Shown here: positions 32,136 through 42,480 of the stretch, one piece after another | Position numbering within the stretch: the first letter of the stretch is position 1 | Layout of the letters: the number at the start of each line of letters is the position of its first letter | DNA from: Reticulitermes speratus | Lineage: Eukaryota; Arthropoda; Insecta; Blattodea; Rhinotermitidae | NCBI GenBank assembly: GCA_021186555.1 | Contig: JAJKFL010000427.1 | Coordinates: 16,048,005-16,112,004 of the forward strand | Direction of reading: 5' to 3' | DNA: 64,000 bases | Translations under genes and position numbers: made by a program | The notes under the pieces: generated by a model | What the model saw: only the letters and a program-made list of their open reading frames with translations | Told to the model about the DNA's origin: nothing | Database searches by the model: none

Positions 32136-32917
32136 GAATAAATGTAAACATACAGTGCTGCTGTAACTGAAATAATTTTACAGAGTATTTCCTTAACATC
32201 AGCCCATCAGCAGTTTACTTGAAAGTTGCTGATAAGCGAGCGCGCTGACATGTGGCAGCACGACAAACCTACTTTCCTGATAACATACACAATTTATGCC
32301 AACGTACCTGTTACATAATTACTACGGCCCTTGTCTTCAGACGTTACAGTGGATAAAGCACTGTCAGCTGACTTAGGGGTTCGATTTGTGGCCCGCATTC
32401 AATAAGACCGCGGAGTGACGCTCAATTCGTCACGGTGCTGAACAACGCCGCCCGCTGACTCGCATCTTTTACCCTTCCTGTCTGTTCCGAGAGCGGATAC
32501 CCTTCAAACACCAACGGCCAGCAGCTTGCGTGAAGTAGTAGAGACGTCGTGGTGGAACAGCCCTTCTGCTTCTTATTGGGCGATCCCAGATAGACCTGCC
32601 GTCCGAAGGTTAGCTATCCTGACAAAGGATCTTCGCTATCCTTCTGTACCTCCAGCAAATGCTGGGATTGCATCTTAACACATTGGAACTGTTTGGACAG
32701 CATAACACTTCTGACGCGTTCGCTCTGTAATTGTCTCTACATTTTAATTTCCGTGACCATTTTTAAGAAAAACAGTAAAGTTGCGAGTGCTTTACACGTG
32801 CATTTCTACGATGTACACAACACACACTATACGCTGCCTCCGTATCTTAGCAATAGATATACAACCAGTCATAATATAAGTGTAAAACTAGAATTGTCCT
32901 TTTCCACACGATGAAGG
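32136..32917. other. Intergenic, no gene recognised
   Basis: The 73-codon frame at 32693-32914 has no recognisable domain. Confidence 0.4.
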
Positions 32918-33170
32918 CATATAAGGTGAGTAGAGGTATAGCCCTACTCATCCTTAGGATCGGCACTACATGGAGGTGAGTCGTCAACATCACGCCCCGG
33001 CCGCTTTACCCCTCGGGAAAGAACACCGTTACCAATTGAATAGGAGGCTGGGTGGGCCGCAGAGCCGGTCTCGACGTTTGTAGAAGAGAAACATGTCTTG
33101 CTTCTACCGGGATTAAAACTCCGGACCGTCCAGCCCGTAGTCTAATTCACGGTATCGACTAGGCTACATC
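32918..33170 (-). mobile_element. SINE-A copy, drifted
   Basis: Minus strand: body with CCACCCAGCCTCCTATTCAA and AAAGCGGCCGGGGCGTGATG; head decayed, with B box replaced by GTTTTAATCCC. Confidence 0.7.
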
Positions 33171-33261
33171 GATCGTAATATAAATCTCTTAAACAGAGAG
33201 ATATTTAAGTTCTTAATACATCAGCCAACATGTACACTTAATAAAATACAATTCAAGTATT

Positions 33262-33306
33262 AAACTCCCACATGTTTCGGCACCGGGATGCCAACATCAG
33301 GGATTT
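33262..33306 (-). ncRNA. Hammerhead-like motif, damaged
   Basis: Minus strand: ATCC; CTGATGT (A9 changed to T); T; GGCA, loop, TGCC; GAAAC; AT; GTG; GGAGTT. Two core faults (A9 and H17 as G) predict no cleavage. Confidence 0.45.
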
Positions 33307-33474
33307 GCTTAGAACAAAAGAGTACAAAGCCAACCAATACGCTAATCTAAGTATTGCATCGCCCATACTGGAATTATTAAGATATTAAAGTTATTTTAAT
33401 CATTTTAATCATTCCAATAAGTGCGATACAATACCTAGATTAACATGTTGGCCTTGTACTCCTTTGTTCTAAAT

Positions 33475-33518
33475 AACTCCCTGATGATGGCACTCCCTTG
33501 CCGAAACATGTAGGAGTT
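33475..33518 (+). ncRNA. Hammerhead-ribozyme-like motif, type I (candidate)
   Basis: Plus strand: AACTCC at 33475-33480; CTGATGA at 33481-33487; T; GGCA, loop CTCCCT, TGCC; GAAAC at 33503-33507; AT; GTA at 33510-33512; GGAGTT at 33513-33518. Stem I is 6 perfect pairs and stem II 4 pairs. Predicted scission follows A33512. Confidence 0.62.
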
Positions 33519-33751
33519 TAATACTTGAATTGTATTTTATTAAGTGCGCATGTTGGCTGATGTATTAATTGTGGGGATATGCACGGTGTGAGTAACATCA
33601 AATATTTAAGTTACTTTAACATCACTAACTTTCCTTCGGCCTAACCCAATCCGTTCGCTACTGGACGCAAATTAATACACTGTGTTTCTGTAATGGTGTG
33701 TAGGTAGCATATCGTGTATCATTCATTACTCACATCAGTAGTCAGGATAGT

Positions 33752-34054
33752 AAAAGCAATCCCATTACAGGCCTGGGCAGACCCTTAGGGTTCCAGGAGG
33801 TTGAGGCTCCCAGATTTATAGACAATCGGCACATGAAGGTGGTAAGGTTGTCAGCCCTACGCACCGGCCGCCTTTACCCCCCAGGAAATATTCCTGGTAC
33901 TCATTTCTGTTAGAGGCTGAGTCGACCCCAGGGCCATAGTGCGACCGAAACGATTATGTCAAGGAAAAATTCCAATGACACTATCGGTAATCGAACCCGC
34001 GACGTTCCGGTTTGTAGCGTAGTGCCTCAACCAACTGCGCCACCGCGTGCCCCC
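33752..34054 (-). mobile_element. SINE-B copy, full length with TSD
   Basis: Minus strand: GGGCACGCGGTGGCGCAGTT head; B box GGTTCGATTACC, one base off; complete body. The target duplication is AGTCAGGATAGT at 33740-33751 against AGTCAGAATAGT at 34055-34066, one mismatch. Confidence 0.88.
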
Positions 34055-34169
34055 AGTCAGAATAGTGTAGTCGATATAATGAATACACTACGGGCTGTAC
34101 GATCGAGGAATTGTGTTTCGATTATCCGCAGACGCAAGATATATTTCTGTCTCCGAAACTTCTAGACCC

Positions 34170-34350
34170 ACTCTGCTGTCTACCGCCCTCCTGTTGAAAG
34201 GGAACCGGGCGATTCTTCACCGTGGGTAAAGCGGCTGGGGAGTAAAGCAACCACTCACCTCCATCTATTTCACAGTAAGAATGAGTGGAGCTATGGCTCT
34301 ACTCCCCCCATGTACATTCTTGGCGTGCACAGGGACAACATTACCTTCTG
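34170..34350 (+). mobile_element. SINE-A 3' half
   Basis: Contains GTAAAGCGGCTGGGGAGTAA, CACCTCCATCTA and GAGTGGAGCTATGGCTCTAC. The tRNA-like head is missing. Confidence 0.65.
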
Positions 34351-35214
34351 CACTTTCATGTTTCTGCTTCTTTCAAGAGAAAGGATAAAATGACTGTGTT
34401 ACACCCCAGCAGTAGCTAAGCCTTTGTCATTTCTTCTCGCCAATTTCCCATCAGTTCCTGTCTAATTAGATGAACAGTTCGTGAATTCCATGATGATTGT
34501 AAGGGCGTTTGTACCGATTTATTATGTATATGGCTCACGACTTTTCGTGGCTTTCAAATTCGACTTAAGGCTATCATGTATACTGATGCAGGACAAGAGA
34601 ATTTGTACCTCCTGCAAACACACAGATAGAAGACAAAGAAATGCAAGGATACTATTGATACAGGGTTATGAAAGTGCTGTAGCACTTGTAAATGTATTCA
34701 GCCACTAATAAGGTTTAAAAAGTGATATAAAATTATACTTATAAAACTAAAAATCCATTCGGTAATCCTCTAAAGAATGACATGAATTTTAAAGAAAGTT
34801 ATATTTTTATTGTCTCAACTATAAGGAAAACAAAATAATTTTTAACCATTGTAGCTGCATATCTACTAAGCTGCATGTCCACGTACAGGAAAAAGTCAGA
34901 ATTCAGAAATTCAGTGACGCTAAATCCAGGGATCTTTATGGTATTCATATTCGCTCAGTTTCTCCTCGCTTTTTATGGAATCATCATGTCCTTTACACAG
35001 CATCTGCTATTTGACCTTATCCTTAGCCAGACGAATTCAATTCACATCCTTCAAAATATTTCTTAAAAACACATTTTAATATTATCCGACCTCAGTCTGT
35101 ACGTATTCCTGACCTCTGTCATTCGTGTTATATTTTCTGCCAGTCTTAACCCCTTTCATCCTAGAAATAGCTTACAAATTAGAAAGCTATTCCTTATGTA
35201 ATTTTCTCCAAATC
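34351..35214. other. Intergenic, no gene recognised
   Basis: The 75-codon frame 34481-34708 has a Cys pair but no recognisable domain. Confidence 0.4.
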
Positions 35215-35620
35215 AGACAAATTAACGAACTCCATGCACCACGGCCATTTCTAATAAACTTAATTCCCGGCCATTTATAGAACCTCCAGGTTGGTTGCCA
35301 TATTCATATTCGTCGACAGCTGGAAGCGATTCTGAGACGGTTGAATTCAGTCCACACCATCAACCTTGGAGATATATTTTTTTCTCCAATGGTGCAACAG
35401 CCCCTAGAGGGCCAAGGCCTCCTCGATATCGAGGCTTCACAATCACACCTTTAAGATATTACTTAAATATTATTCTCCCAACTACGCCTAGGTCTCCCGT
35501 GAATCCTTCAGGTTTTCCAACTATGATTTTGTTCTCATGTCTCCCATATGTAATACATCTCATCCTGATCCTGAAATTATTTGATGGGGAACATAAATTA
35601 TCAAGGTCTCGTACCTATCT
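35215..35620 (-). mobile_element. LINE-1-type 3' tail, interrupted by a SINE-D fragment
   Basis: Minus strand from right to left: coding words matching MRCITYGRHENKIIVGKPEG (about 35490-35570), then DLGVVGRIIFK-like residues, a SINE-D piece at 35378-35455, then the 3' UTR with CTATAAATGGCCGGGAATT and CATGGAGTTCGTTAAT. Drifted and frameshifted. Confidence 0.6.
35378..35455 (-). mobile_element. SINE-D 3' fragment nested in LINE tail
   Basis: AACAGCCCCTAGAGGGCCAA then GGCCTCCTCG and GAGGCTTCACAATCACAC matches the SINE-D 3' end. The 5' half is missing, as expected of incomplete reverse transcription. Confidence 0.7.
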
Positions 35621-36349
35621 TCTTTTTTTTTAGTTTGAAGTATTCTCTTCGCCACTTCCTGCTCAACCAATCACAATCTCTGTTCCTCCTTTAGTGTGAC
35701 AAACCAAGTTTCTCAGTAACAATATAGGGTACTGAGTTCATCTTTGCATACACATTTATAGTCTATTTACATTCCTTCATGCCTCTTATCTTCGGAGGCA
35801 TGAAATAAAATACCTACAAACACACTGTGAACATAACGCTTATAAAAGCGATTTTTGACAAGACAGAAATAGGCATATCCGCTTGCTCAGGCAAGCGTCG
35901 GACCTTGTTTTTATAGTGATAACAATTTAGTGACTGTTACATATATTAACGACGCTGTTTCAGCTGCATAAGCTGATGAGGCATAATCGTGAACGACCCA
36001 AAGCACAGAATTTAGAGTAAGGTGGTACTAACGTAATCGAAGGGATTATTCTGGAATTCATCTTGTCCGATTGGCTTAAACTATGAAAACTTCAGTCCAC
36101 CATGCCAAGACTAAAAGCACTGTCCGCAACAAAATAAGAAGCAGTTGACTTCAATGCTCACCCATGGTGTCTGGTGTTTATCTTTTCTGTTCAGATTATT
36201 TCAAGGAGTGAAAGTAAGGTCATTATTACTTTACGTCAAATAATGATGTTTCAATTAATGGCTGTCGATATTGTAGTTTTGTCTGAGGCCAGGAATGAGT
36301 TACGGTTTGTCACGCGTTTTTAAGGCCGTTCGCAAAATTGCAAAAAGCG
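35621..36349. other. Intergenic, nothing recognised
   Basis: No supported feature. Confidence 0.4.
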
Positions 36350-36560
36350 ACTATTAGTTTCGTCATGTCTGTCTGTCCGTCAGTCCGCCTGAAACAACTC
36401 GGCTCCCACTGAACAAATTTTCATGAAATTTGATATTTGAGGATTTTTCGAAAATCTGTCGAGAAAAATTCAGGGTTCATTAAAATCTGGCAACAATAAC
36501 GGGTACTTTACGTGAAGACCTATGTACATTTATGACAGTATCTCGCTGAATTCTTCTTAG
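36350..36560. repeat. Dispersed repeat shared with 61120-61300
   Basis: Shared words: TGTCTGTCTGTCCG, AACTCGG/AACTCGAC, TTGATATTTGAGGATTTTT with TTGATAATGGGGATTTTTA, and CTTTACGTGAAGACCTATG with CTTTACATGAAGACCTACG. The TTTTCATGAAATT word is also found at 55000-55560. Element class unknown. Confidence 0.6.
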
Positions 36561-37978
36561 AATGAGAAATGTTTCAGAAATAAAGTTGTAGAGAAAACCA
36601 AAACACACATTTTATGTTCAATAGCTTTTGTCCCCGAAAATCGTGCAGTTTATGAGATAATGTGAAAAAATATGGTAGAGCCAGACAGGCCGCAGATGAC
36701 AATATACAGCGCATGCGCTTTGCATGGTGGATAACTAAGGCTACAGACACACACTCAAGAATATGTAGCTAATACTTATTCCTTTTCCGCGGCAACAGTG
36801 GTTAAACGAACGCGTCTCAGTGTTACGTTATACGTACATTGCCAGTTCTGATTCACATCGTTAAAATATAGGCCTATATCAAGCAGTAGTCGCAGAAAAG
36901 TGACGATTGACACACAAAACTCTGGTTAGCAAGTCTGATCTGTGTGGGGTGGGAAAAGAAAGAAAACCACACACTGCTAATTAATTCCTTTCTATAAAAT
37001 AGACGGACGATAGTACCACGTCTTACATATATTCTACATATAAACCTCGGCTTATGTATAGGCATATGACGTTTTAAATGTTATTCAAAACAACAAGGTC
37101 ATTCTGAATGTTCCTCTTAACACATGTGAAGTAATTGATTCGTCTCCACTTTTTATCGGACCAGCAATAATGTTCTTACGTAGGATGTGTGTTTAGAACA
37201 TTTCAAGGGTATATGGTAAATGGGGCACAGAGCTTTCGTGCTTTCAGTTTTTGTTTCTGTACGTTTTAATATTGTACATTTTCATGGCTAAATTTTGGGA
37301 GACTGGGAGGGCATATCAGTAAGATGTAGGTCCGTCCATAGAGACCGAAAAGTCTAATTGTGTGTGTCGTTTCACATGCATGTGAACTTCGCTCTCTGAA
37401 GAAAATGGATCAAGTTTTCAGAAGTGAACTTTAGAAAACATTTGAAGCCAAGACTATTGGCAGATTAGTGTGTGCGCTGTTTACAGACACAACGGGGACA
37501 AAAATTTGAAAGGGAAAATCCGGAAGTTAAAGTTAGACTATTTTAAAATCAGCGATAATTTAATTTGTTATCAATGGTAATTAGATTTATTAATCCTTTA
37601 AGGACGAAACGTAATCGGCTTTATTTAAAACGTAGCTCGTACCGCGCAGTAAACACTTCCAATCCCTGTTACAAAAACCAGTCAATTCATGTTGTACAGG
37701 GCAAAAGTCGCTGTTTATTCTGAGAACCACACAAAACACATAAATACATTCTGTGGGCGGAATGTAGAACTTTTTAATGTTAAACATGGTGCTACTGATA
37801 GTAACCACTGGGCTTTAAAATCTTTCTGAATAAGTCATATTGACTACAGATTCTTTCTTAGTGACAGTATGTAAGCAGTTCAATGTGTAACATGTTTTGT
37901 AAACTGATAATTTCATTCATTCTACTTTCCGGAATTTCTTATTCTAAAACAAGCTCATAGACCCACAGTTGTCGGTTG
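36561..37978. other. Intergenic, no gene recognised
   Basis: AT-rich; no supported feature. Confidence 0.4.
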
Positions 37979-38028
37979 GAACACATCTATAAACAACACA
38001 TCTATAAACGACACATCTATAAACGACA
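37979..38028. repeat. 17-bp tandem repeat, 3 copies
   Basis: Unit ACACATCTATAAACGAC with one variant. Confidence 0.85.
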
Positions 38029-38140
38029 TATCACACCTCAATCAATAAGAATGCCAATTTCAGATGACGCAATCAAACTCAAAATTTTGATAACATATAT
38101 GTTACCCCCCAAACAACCCTCCATAATTAATTTTGTTACT

Positions 38141-38173
38141 TTTGATTATGGCTTCTTGCAAGCCGAAACGTAT
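38141..38173 (+). ncRNA. Degenerate hammerhead-like motif
   Basis: TTTGATTA in place of CTGATGA, then T GGCTT, loop CTTGC, AAGCC (5 pairs), GAAAC, GTA. Stem II is intact but the core has at least two faults. Confidence 0.35.
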
Positions 38174-38299
38174 GTAGGGTAATTTAATAACGATAAAAGG
38201 TTAATTTAATACCTTTATTGACGGTTTTGTGCATTTGTTGGTGACTTATTGCTGATTTTGTTATCTGGAAACAATTTATGAGGTTTATTTAAAGTCGTC

Positions 38300-38560
38300 C
38301 CCGTGCATGCCATGAAGACATACTGGTGGAGCAGAGGTATACCTCCACTCAGTCTTACCTTCGCCATTACATGGAGGTGGTATGTGCTCAGCTTGACACC
38401 CCGGCTGTTGTACCTCCGGGAAAGAGTAGGGGATACCCAGTGAATAGGAGAATGGGTTGGCTTCAGAGCTGGTCAGTACGCTTTGAGAGTACATGCAAAT
38501 ATCTTGTCCTACCGAGAATAGAACTATGGTTCCTTGGTCGTCCAGCCATTACAGAAATGT
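38300..38560 (-). mobile_element. SINE-A copy, drifted
   Basis: Plus-strand landmarks in reverse: GGAGCAGAGGTATACCTCCA, CATTACATGGAGGTGG, ACCCCGGCTG and GAATAGGAGAATGGGTTGGC. The head has decayed (GAATAGAAC in place of the B box). Confidence 0.65.
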
Positions 38561-38584
38561 ATCCGCAGATCCCTTGGGATCCGC

Positions 38585-38604
38585 GAAGCACACTTTGGGA
38601 ACCA
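38585..38604. mobile_element. hAT MITE terminal fragment
   Basis: CACACTTTGGGAACCACTG matches the right end of the MITE at 30232-30714. No left end nearby. Confidence 0.5.
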
Positions 38605-38937
38605 CTGATCTAACATGATTGTAAAACTCTTTAGGCTCTACAATACTTTGAGCTGCTAAATCCATTAGCTTCACACATTACATTTTCTTTCAATAAAGAA
38701 TACAATTTTTTAAATACAAATCACATTTCCGGAGACAAAAGTTACGATAAAAGGCACTCATTAATTGCATCATTTTATTTAAGAGTTAGAATGTGTGTGT
38801 GTGGAATATATTTCTTCTTCTGTAGTTATTGGGCGGTATAGTAGAAAATGACACGTGAACCAACTTATTTGAATACCTTGTACAGAATAAGAAGGCATAC
38901 AAATAGTCCACTTAGGCCCAGGGCTGGAGTGTCCGGA
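38605..38937. other. Intergenic, nothing recognised
   Basis: No supported feature. Confidence 0.4.
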
Positions 38938-39223
38938 GCAGTGGGCAGTCCAACAGTGCCTTACGTTCTCTGTACATTCCGACGTGTGAGGCTCCAGTGG
39001 GCAGTCCAGCAGTGCCTTACGTGCTCTGTACATTCCGACATGTAAGGCTCCAGTGGGGCGGTCCAGCAGTGCCTTACGTGCTCTGTACATTCCGACGTGT
39101 AAGGCTCCAGTGGGCGGTCCAGCAGTGCCTTACGTGCTCTGTACATTCCGACGTGTAAGGCTCCAGTGGGCAGTCCAGCAGTGCCTTACGTGCTCTGTAC
39201 ATTCCGACGTGTAAGGCTCCACC
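38938..39223. repeat. 56-bp minisatellite, 5 copies
   Basis: Monomer TGGGCGGTCCAGCAGTGCCT plus TACGTGCTCTGTACATTCCG ACGTGTAAGGCTCCAG. Each unit carries the inverted repeat GCCTTAC and GTAAGGC 21 nt apart. Confidence 0.94.
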
Positions 39224-39894
39224 CAAGCAATAACGATGGAGAACTTCAGCCAAATAAATAAAAAAGTAACAAGAAAATGAGCCGAGTAAAAGTTGTGTTT
39301 CGTATCGTGTGCATAACCACGATATTTCACATTCACTGGGACCCCACTGGGGTCAGCAAGCAGATAACAAGTGGGTTCTTCAACTGGTCCATGGCCTTGG
39401 GAATCATGTGGATTTTGCAAGTAACGAGGCCTTTATATCTTTCAGTAAAAACTTTGCCTTTATTGTCTCTGTACAACTTAGGTTCAGTAGACGTAGTTAT
39501 GAAAATCTTGGACATGTATGCATTGTCCGACTTTGTATTCTGCTGGAGACAGACATAACTTTGCAAGACCCTTTTTATCAACTGTCCGCTACATTCCGCA
39601 AACTTCTTGCATTTCACAAGAAGCCCGCCATCTGTTTTAATTAACATCTAGAATACAGGGTATATTTTAATTAATATCACTTGTTTTAAATCATACTCAA
39701 CCGTTTTTATGAACTAACATTCTTAGAGAAACCTGAAGGTTCAGTACTGCTAATACCAAAGTTCCCATTGGACATGATGCTGAGTCAGCTCTCTGCACAC
39801 CCCTCCCCTATGTCCCAACACTCTTACTTGTCTCGTTTTAAGCGGTTCGGGTTTTATACTTACGACTAAAGTCAACGTTTTCCCTGCGCTTCAG
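39224..39894. other. Intergenic, no gene recognised
   Basis: Three overlapping frames of about 95-110 codons at 39277-39647 on both strands. Without a domain, none is supported as a gene. Confidence 0.35.
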
Positions 39895-40100
39895 CACGGC
39901 ATGAAGGCTATGGAGGTTGGAGGTGAGGCTCCACGCTTTCTTAATCTCGACACTAGATGGAAATTTTGGTTAGTTTCACGCCCACCGCCTTATCCTGGGA
40001 AAAGCTCTTGGTACCCGTTGAATATGAGGCGGTGTTGGCCCCAGAGCAGGTATACGAGTAGATGCTTTGGAAAAGAAAACATCTCTTGCGTGTACTACGC
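39895..40100 (-). mobile_element. SINE-A 3' part, drifted
   Basis: ACACTAGATGGAAATTTTGG, then GGTACCCGTTGAATATGAGG and TTGGCCCCAGAGCAGG follow SINE-A order on the minus strand. The head is not recognisable. Confidence 0.6.
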
Positions 40101-41079
40101 CATGAGATGCTGTAGACACCCTGGCTGCAGTTCAGTAACTAATGGCAACGTTCACTCGCTATTTACTGTCAGTTATTGAATGTTATCTGGATGGGATCAT
40201 GTAATATTAATATTTAGTAATTTCTTGTTGATATCATTCTCATAATTCAGAATGATAATGACTTCGCCTCTTCCTACAGATGATGTGACATCATAAGTAA
40301 CTGATCCTGACACTTTGAAACCTGAAATTTATGTAAATAATATTTAAAATTTCTCTTCGCACCTCGCGTAAGTATACTCGTATTCATTACGAAGACCAAC
40401 TGGGTGATGCTGCTTGGGTGAATAATCGCTGTTTAATGTGAGAATCATATGGAACACATAAACACTCTGTGTGGGCGAAATGCAGAGGTTTTGAGGTTAA
40501 AGCAGGTAGTACATATACTCAACATTGTGCTGTAAAGAATGAACTAATAAAGGTCTGTGGTGTTTTCGTAAGTTTTAAAATGAAATTTTAAGAAGTATTT
40601 TATTAATACACTGACTAATCTAACTTAAAGTTTTCTAATCGCCAGTAACGAATTCTTTGTATGATTTTTTATGTATACATTTAAGAAATCGAAAACATCA
40701 GATTCATCTCGGATGTGAAGATGGCTTACAAAGTGGACCTGACAAGACGATCGGCTGAGCTGAGCAAAAAATGAGGCTCCTTACAGCAGCTGGTGGCTGC
40801 CAGAGATGACTGCCTGACCGGTGTGGTATAGCAACAGTCAATATCGCTGTTGCTCTGGGCGGGTCGCTCTACCAGAACCTAGCCAGGTGCCACGAAGGTC
40901 CTCCACCAACTCGCTATGCATACGTATTCTAACACAAAGGTTGTACAAACTCTATGGTGGCGGTGGTGCGGTGATCCCAACCCAAACTTCAACATGGCCA
41001 AATATTAGCAGGCAAAGTCTTTTATATTCCACGAAAGGAAAACGCGGGGATTTAAAATCAAGTTTGTCCATGTCTAATT
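40101..41079. other. Intergenic, no gene recognised
   Basis: No supported feature. Confidence 0.4.
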
Positions 41080-41200
41080 CTACTCACTTCCATCTAGTTC
41101 CCAGGTTAAGAATGACCGGAAGTGTGTCTGTCATTCCCCTTATATTCCTTCGTGTCGTTTGCAGGGACACACTTGTACCTTTACCTTTACCATTCATCAT
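41080..41200 (+). mobile_element. SINE-A 3' fragment
   Basis: CACTTCCATCTAGTTCCCAG and GTTAAGAATGACCGGAAG, ending ACCTTTACCTTTACC, which is the SINE-A tail. No head. Confidence 0.55.
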
Positions 41201-41247
41201 AGGCAATGATTGTTCTGTTCAGTTTTGAATAGTCTTCCTGTCTGCTA

Positions 41248-41285
41248 ACTAACTAACTAACTAACTAACCAACCAACCAATCATC
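41248..41285. repeat. (AACT)n / (AACC)n microsatellite
   Basis: AACTAACTAACTAACTAAC then CAACCAACCAATC. Confidence 0.9.
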
Positions 41286-41304
41286 CAACCAAGTCCATGC
41301 AGTA

Positions 41305-41590
41305 GGCCGTGCCATGGACTCAGGCGGTTAGTCGCCGGTCTCTCACAGCGGAGGCCCAGGTTCGATCCCAGGTCAGTCCATATGGGATTTGTGGTGGACA
41401 AAGTGGCACTGGGACAGGTTTTTCCCCGAGTACTTCGGTTTTCCCCTGTCAATTTCATTTCAAGGGTGCTCCATTACTTGGAAAAATGAAAAGACACTAA
41501 TCATCTTCATCACATGTTGCAGAATAAGCCTTCAAGGCTGCGGTGCGTCCGTAGCATCTGCTGCGGGGCCTTCACGACAAAAAAAAAGTC
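41305..41590 (+). mobile_element. SINE-C copy, most complete
   Basis: The tRNA-like head has GGACTCAGGCGGTTAGTCGC and a B box GGTTCGATCCC. The body has GTGGTGGACAAAGTGGCACT, GGGACAGG and TCGGTTTTCCCCTGTC. The 3' end is GCCTTCAAGGCTGCGGTGCG, then CTGCGGGGCCTTCACGAC and poly(A). Reference copy for the family in this window. Confidence 0.82.
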
Positions 41591-41634
41591 CATGGATACA
41601 GTCCTTTTTGAGAATATGACAGTCGTTTACCTAC

Positions 41635-41700
41635 TCAAGAAATGACCCACTCTTTGTGAAAGCAGAAGGTTCATTGCCGCATGTACATACGAGCGGTCCC
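41635..41700 (-). mobile_element. LINE-1-type tail scrap
   Basis: The minus strand reads CTCGTATGTACATGCGGCAA then TGAACCTTCTGCTTTCACAA, matching the N-E-P-x-F stretch before the LINE-1 3' UTR. Confidence 0.5.
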
Positions 41701-41911
41701 GTTTGATTTCCAAAATCCCAAACATTAAAGCACACAAAAGTAAAATATTGGCTTTTGTTTTGTGTGAGTGTAGAAGATGGTCCCTCACATTTGGAGAAGA
41801 ACATGGTATATATCTGGACCAGAAGGTAATTACAGAGCTTGAGTAAGTAAAGAGGGATAATTATACTATGAACGCCCACTTTGGAGCCTGTATAATGAGG
41901 AGATTCATGAA

Positions 41912-42172
41912 ACCTTTTTTTTATGGCTCAACAGCCCCTTGGGGGCCTAGGCCGCCTCATTTTTCGAGGCTTCACGATCACACTTTAGACACACCACATT
42001 CGGTAGGACTCCTCTGGACGAGGGACCAGCTCGTCGCAGAGACCTCTAACTGACAACAACAACACTCACAAGAGACAACATCCATGCCCTAGGTGGGATT
42101 CAAACCCACAATCCTAGTAAGCGAAACGGCCGCAGACCCACGCCCTAGACCGCACGGCCACTGGGATCGGTT
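41912..42172 (-). mobile_element. SINE-D copy, near full length
   Basis: Minus strand: CCGATCCCAGTGGCCGTGCG head; B box close to GGTTTGAATCC; poly(A) complement at the left (TTTTTTTTATGG). The words TTCATGAAACC occur on both sides (about 41905-41915 and 42172-42182), consistent with a target duplication. Confidence 0.85.
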
Positions 42173-42194
42173 CATGAAACCTTATTTACGATAA

Positions 42195-42480
42195 TAAAAT
42201 GAAGATGAGATGGACGGGGATTGTAGCATGCATCGAATAGATATGTGCACACGAAACTCTGGTCGTGAATCCTGAAACTGACAAACCACTCCAAGACATG
42301 GGTGTAGGATCGTATTAAATAGATATTAAATAAATATGATGGAGGTAGACTGGATTGCTGTGCCTTAGGGCAGGAACCAATGGCGAGCTTGTGTCAACAC
42401 GCAAATGAACCTTTTCGTTCAATAAAATGCGGGGAATATCTTGAGTAGTTGAGCGACTTTTAGCTTCTGATGTTGGGCTG
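42195..42480 (+). mobile_element. LINE-1-type 3' tail fragment
   Basis: GAGATGGACGGGGATTGTAG gives RWTGIVACM. Later TAGACTGGATTGCTGTGCCT and GGAACCAATGGCGAGCTTGT match the W-I-x-L-A-Q-x-R-x-Q-W-R-A-C block, and AAAATGCGGGGAATATCTTG is the 3' UTR. A large internal part is scrambled, with a direct TTAAATAGATA/TTAAATAAATA repeat. Confidence 0.6.

Larger units (their letters stand above)
33213..33568. mobile_element. Fold-back element, about 356 bp, ribozyme-like motif in each arm
   Basis: Arms of about 150 bp pair from TTAATACATCAGCCAACATG at the left to its complement at the right, with an internal spacer of about 60 bp. Both arms carry outward hammerhead-like motifs. The 11-bp word ATATTTAAGTT lies outside at 33201-33211 and 33602-33612 and may be a target duplication. 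Size and layout match 19282-19644, so both belong to one family. No coding capacity. Confidence 0.82.

Noticed and set aside
31823..32199. Ser/Phe-rich minus-strand frames
   Set aside because: Direct consequence of the purine-rich low-complexity tract on the plus strand.
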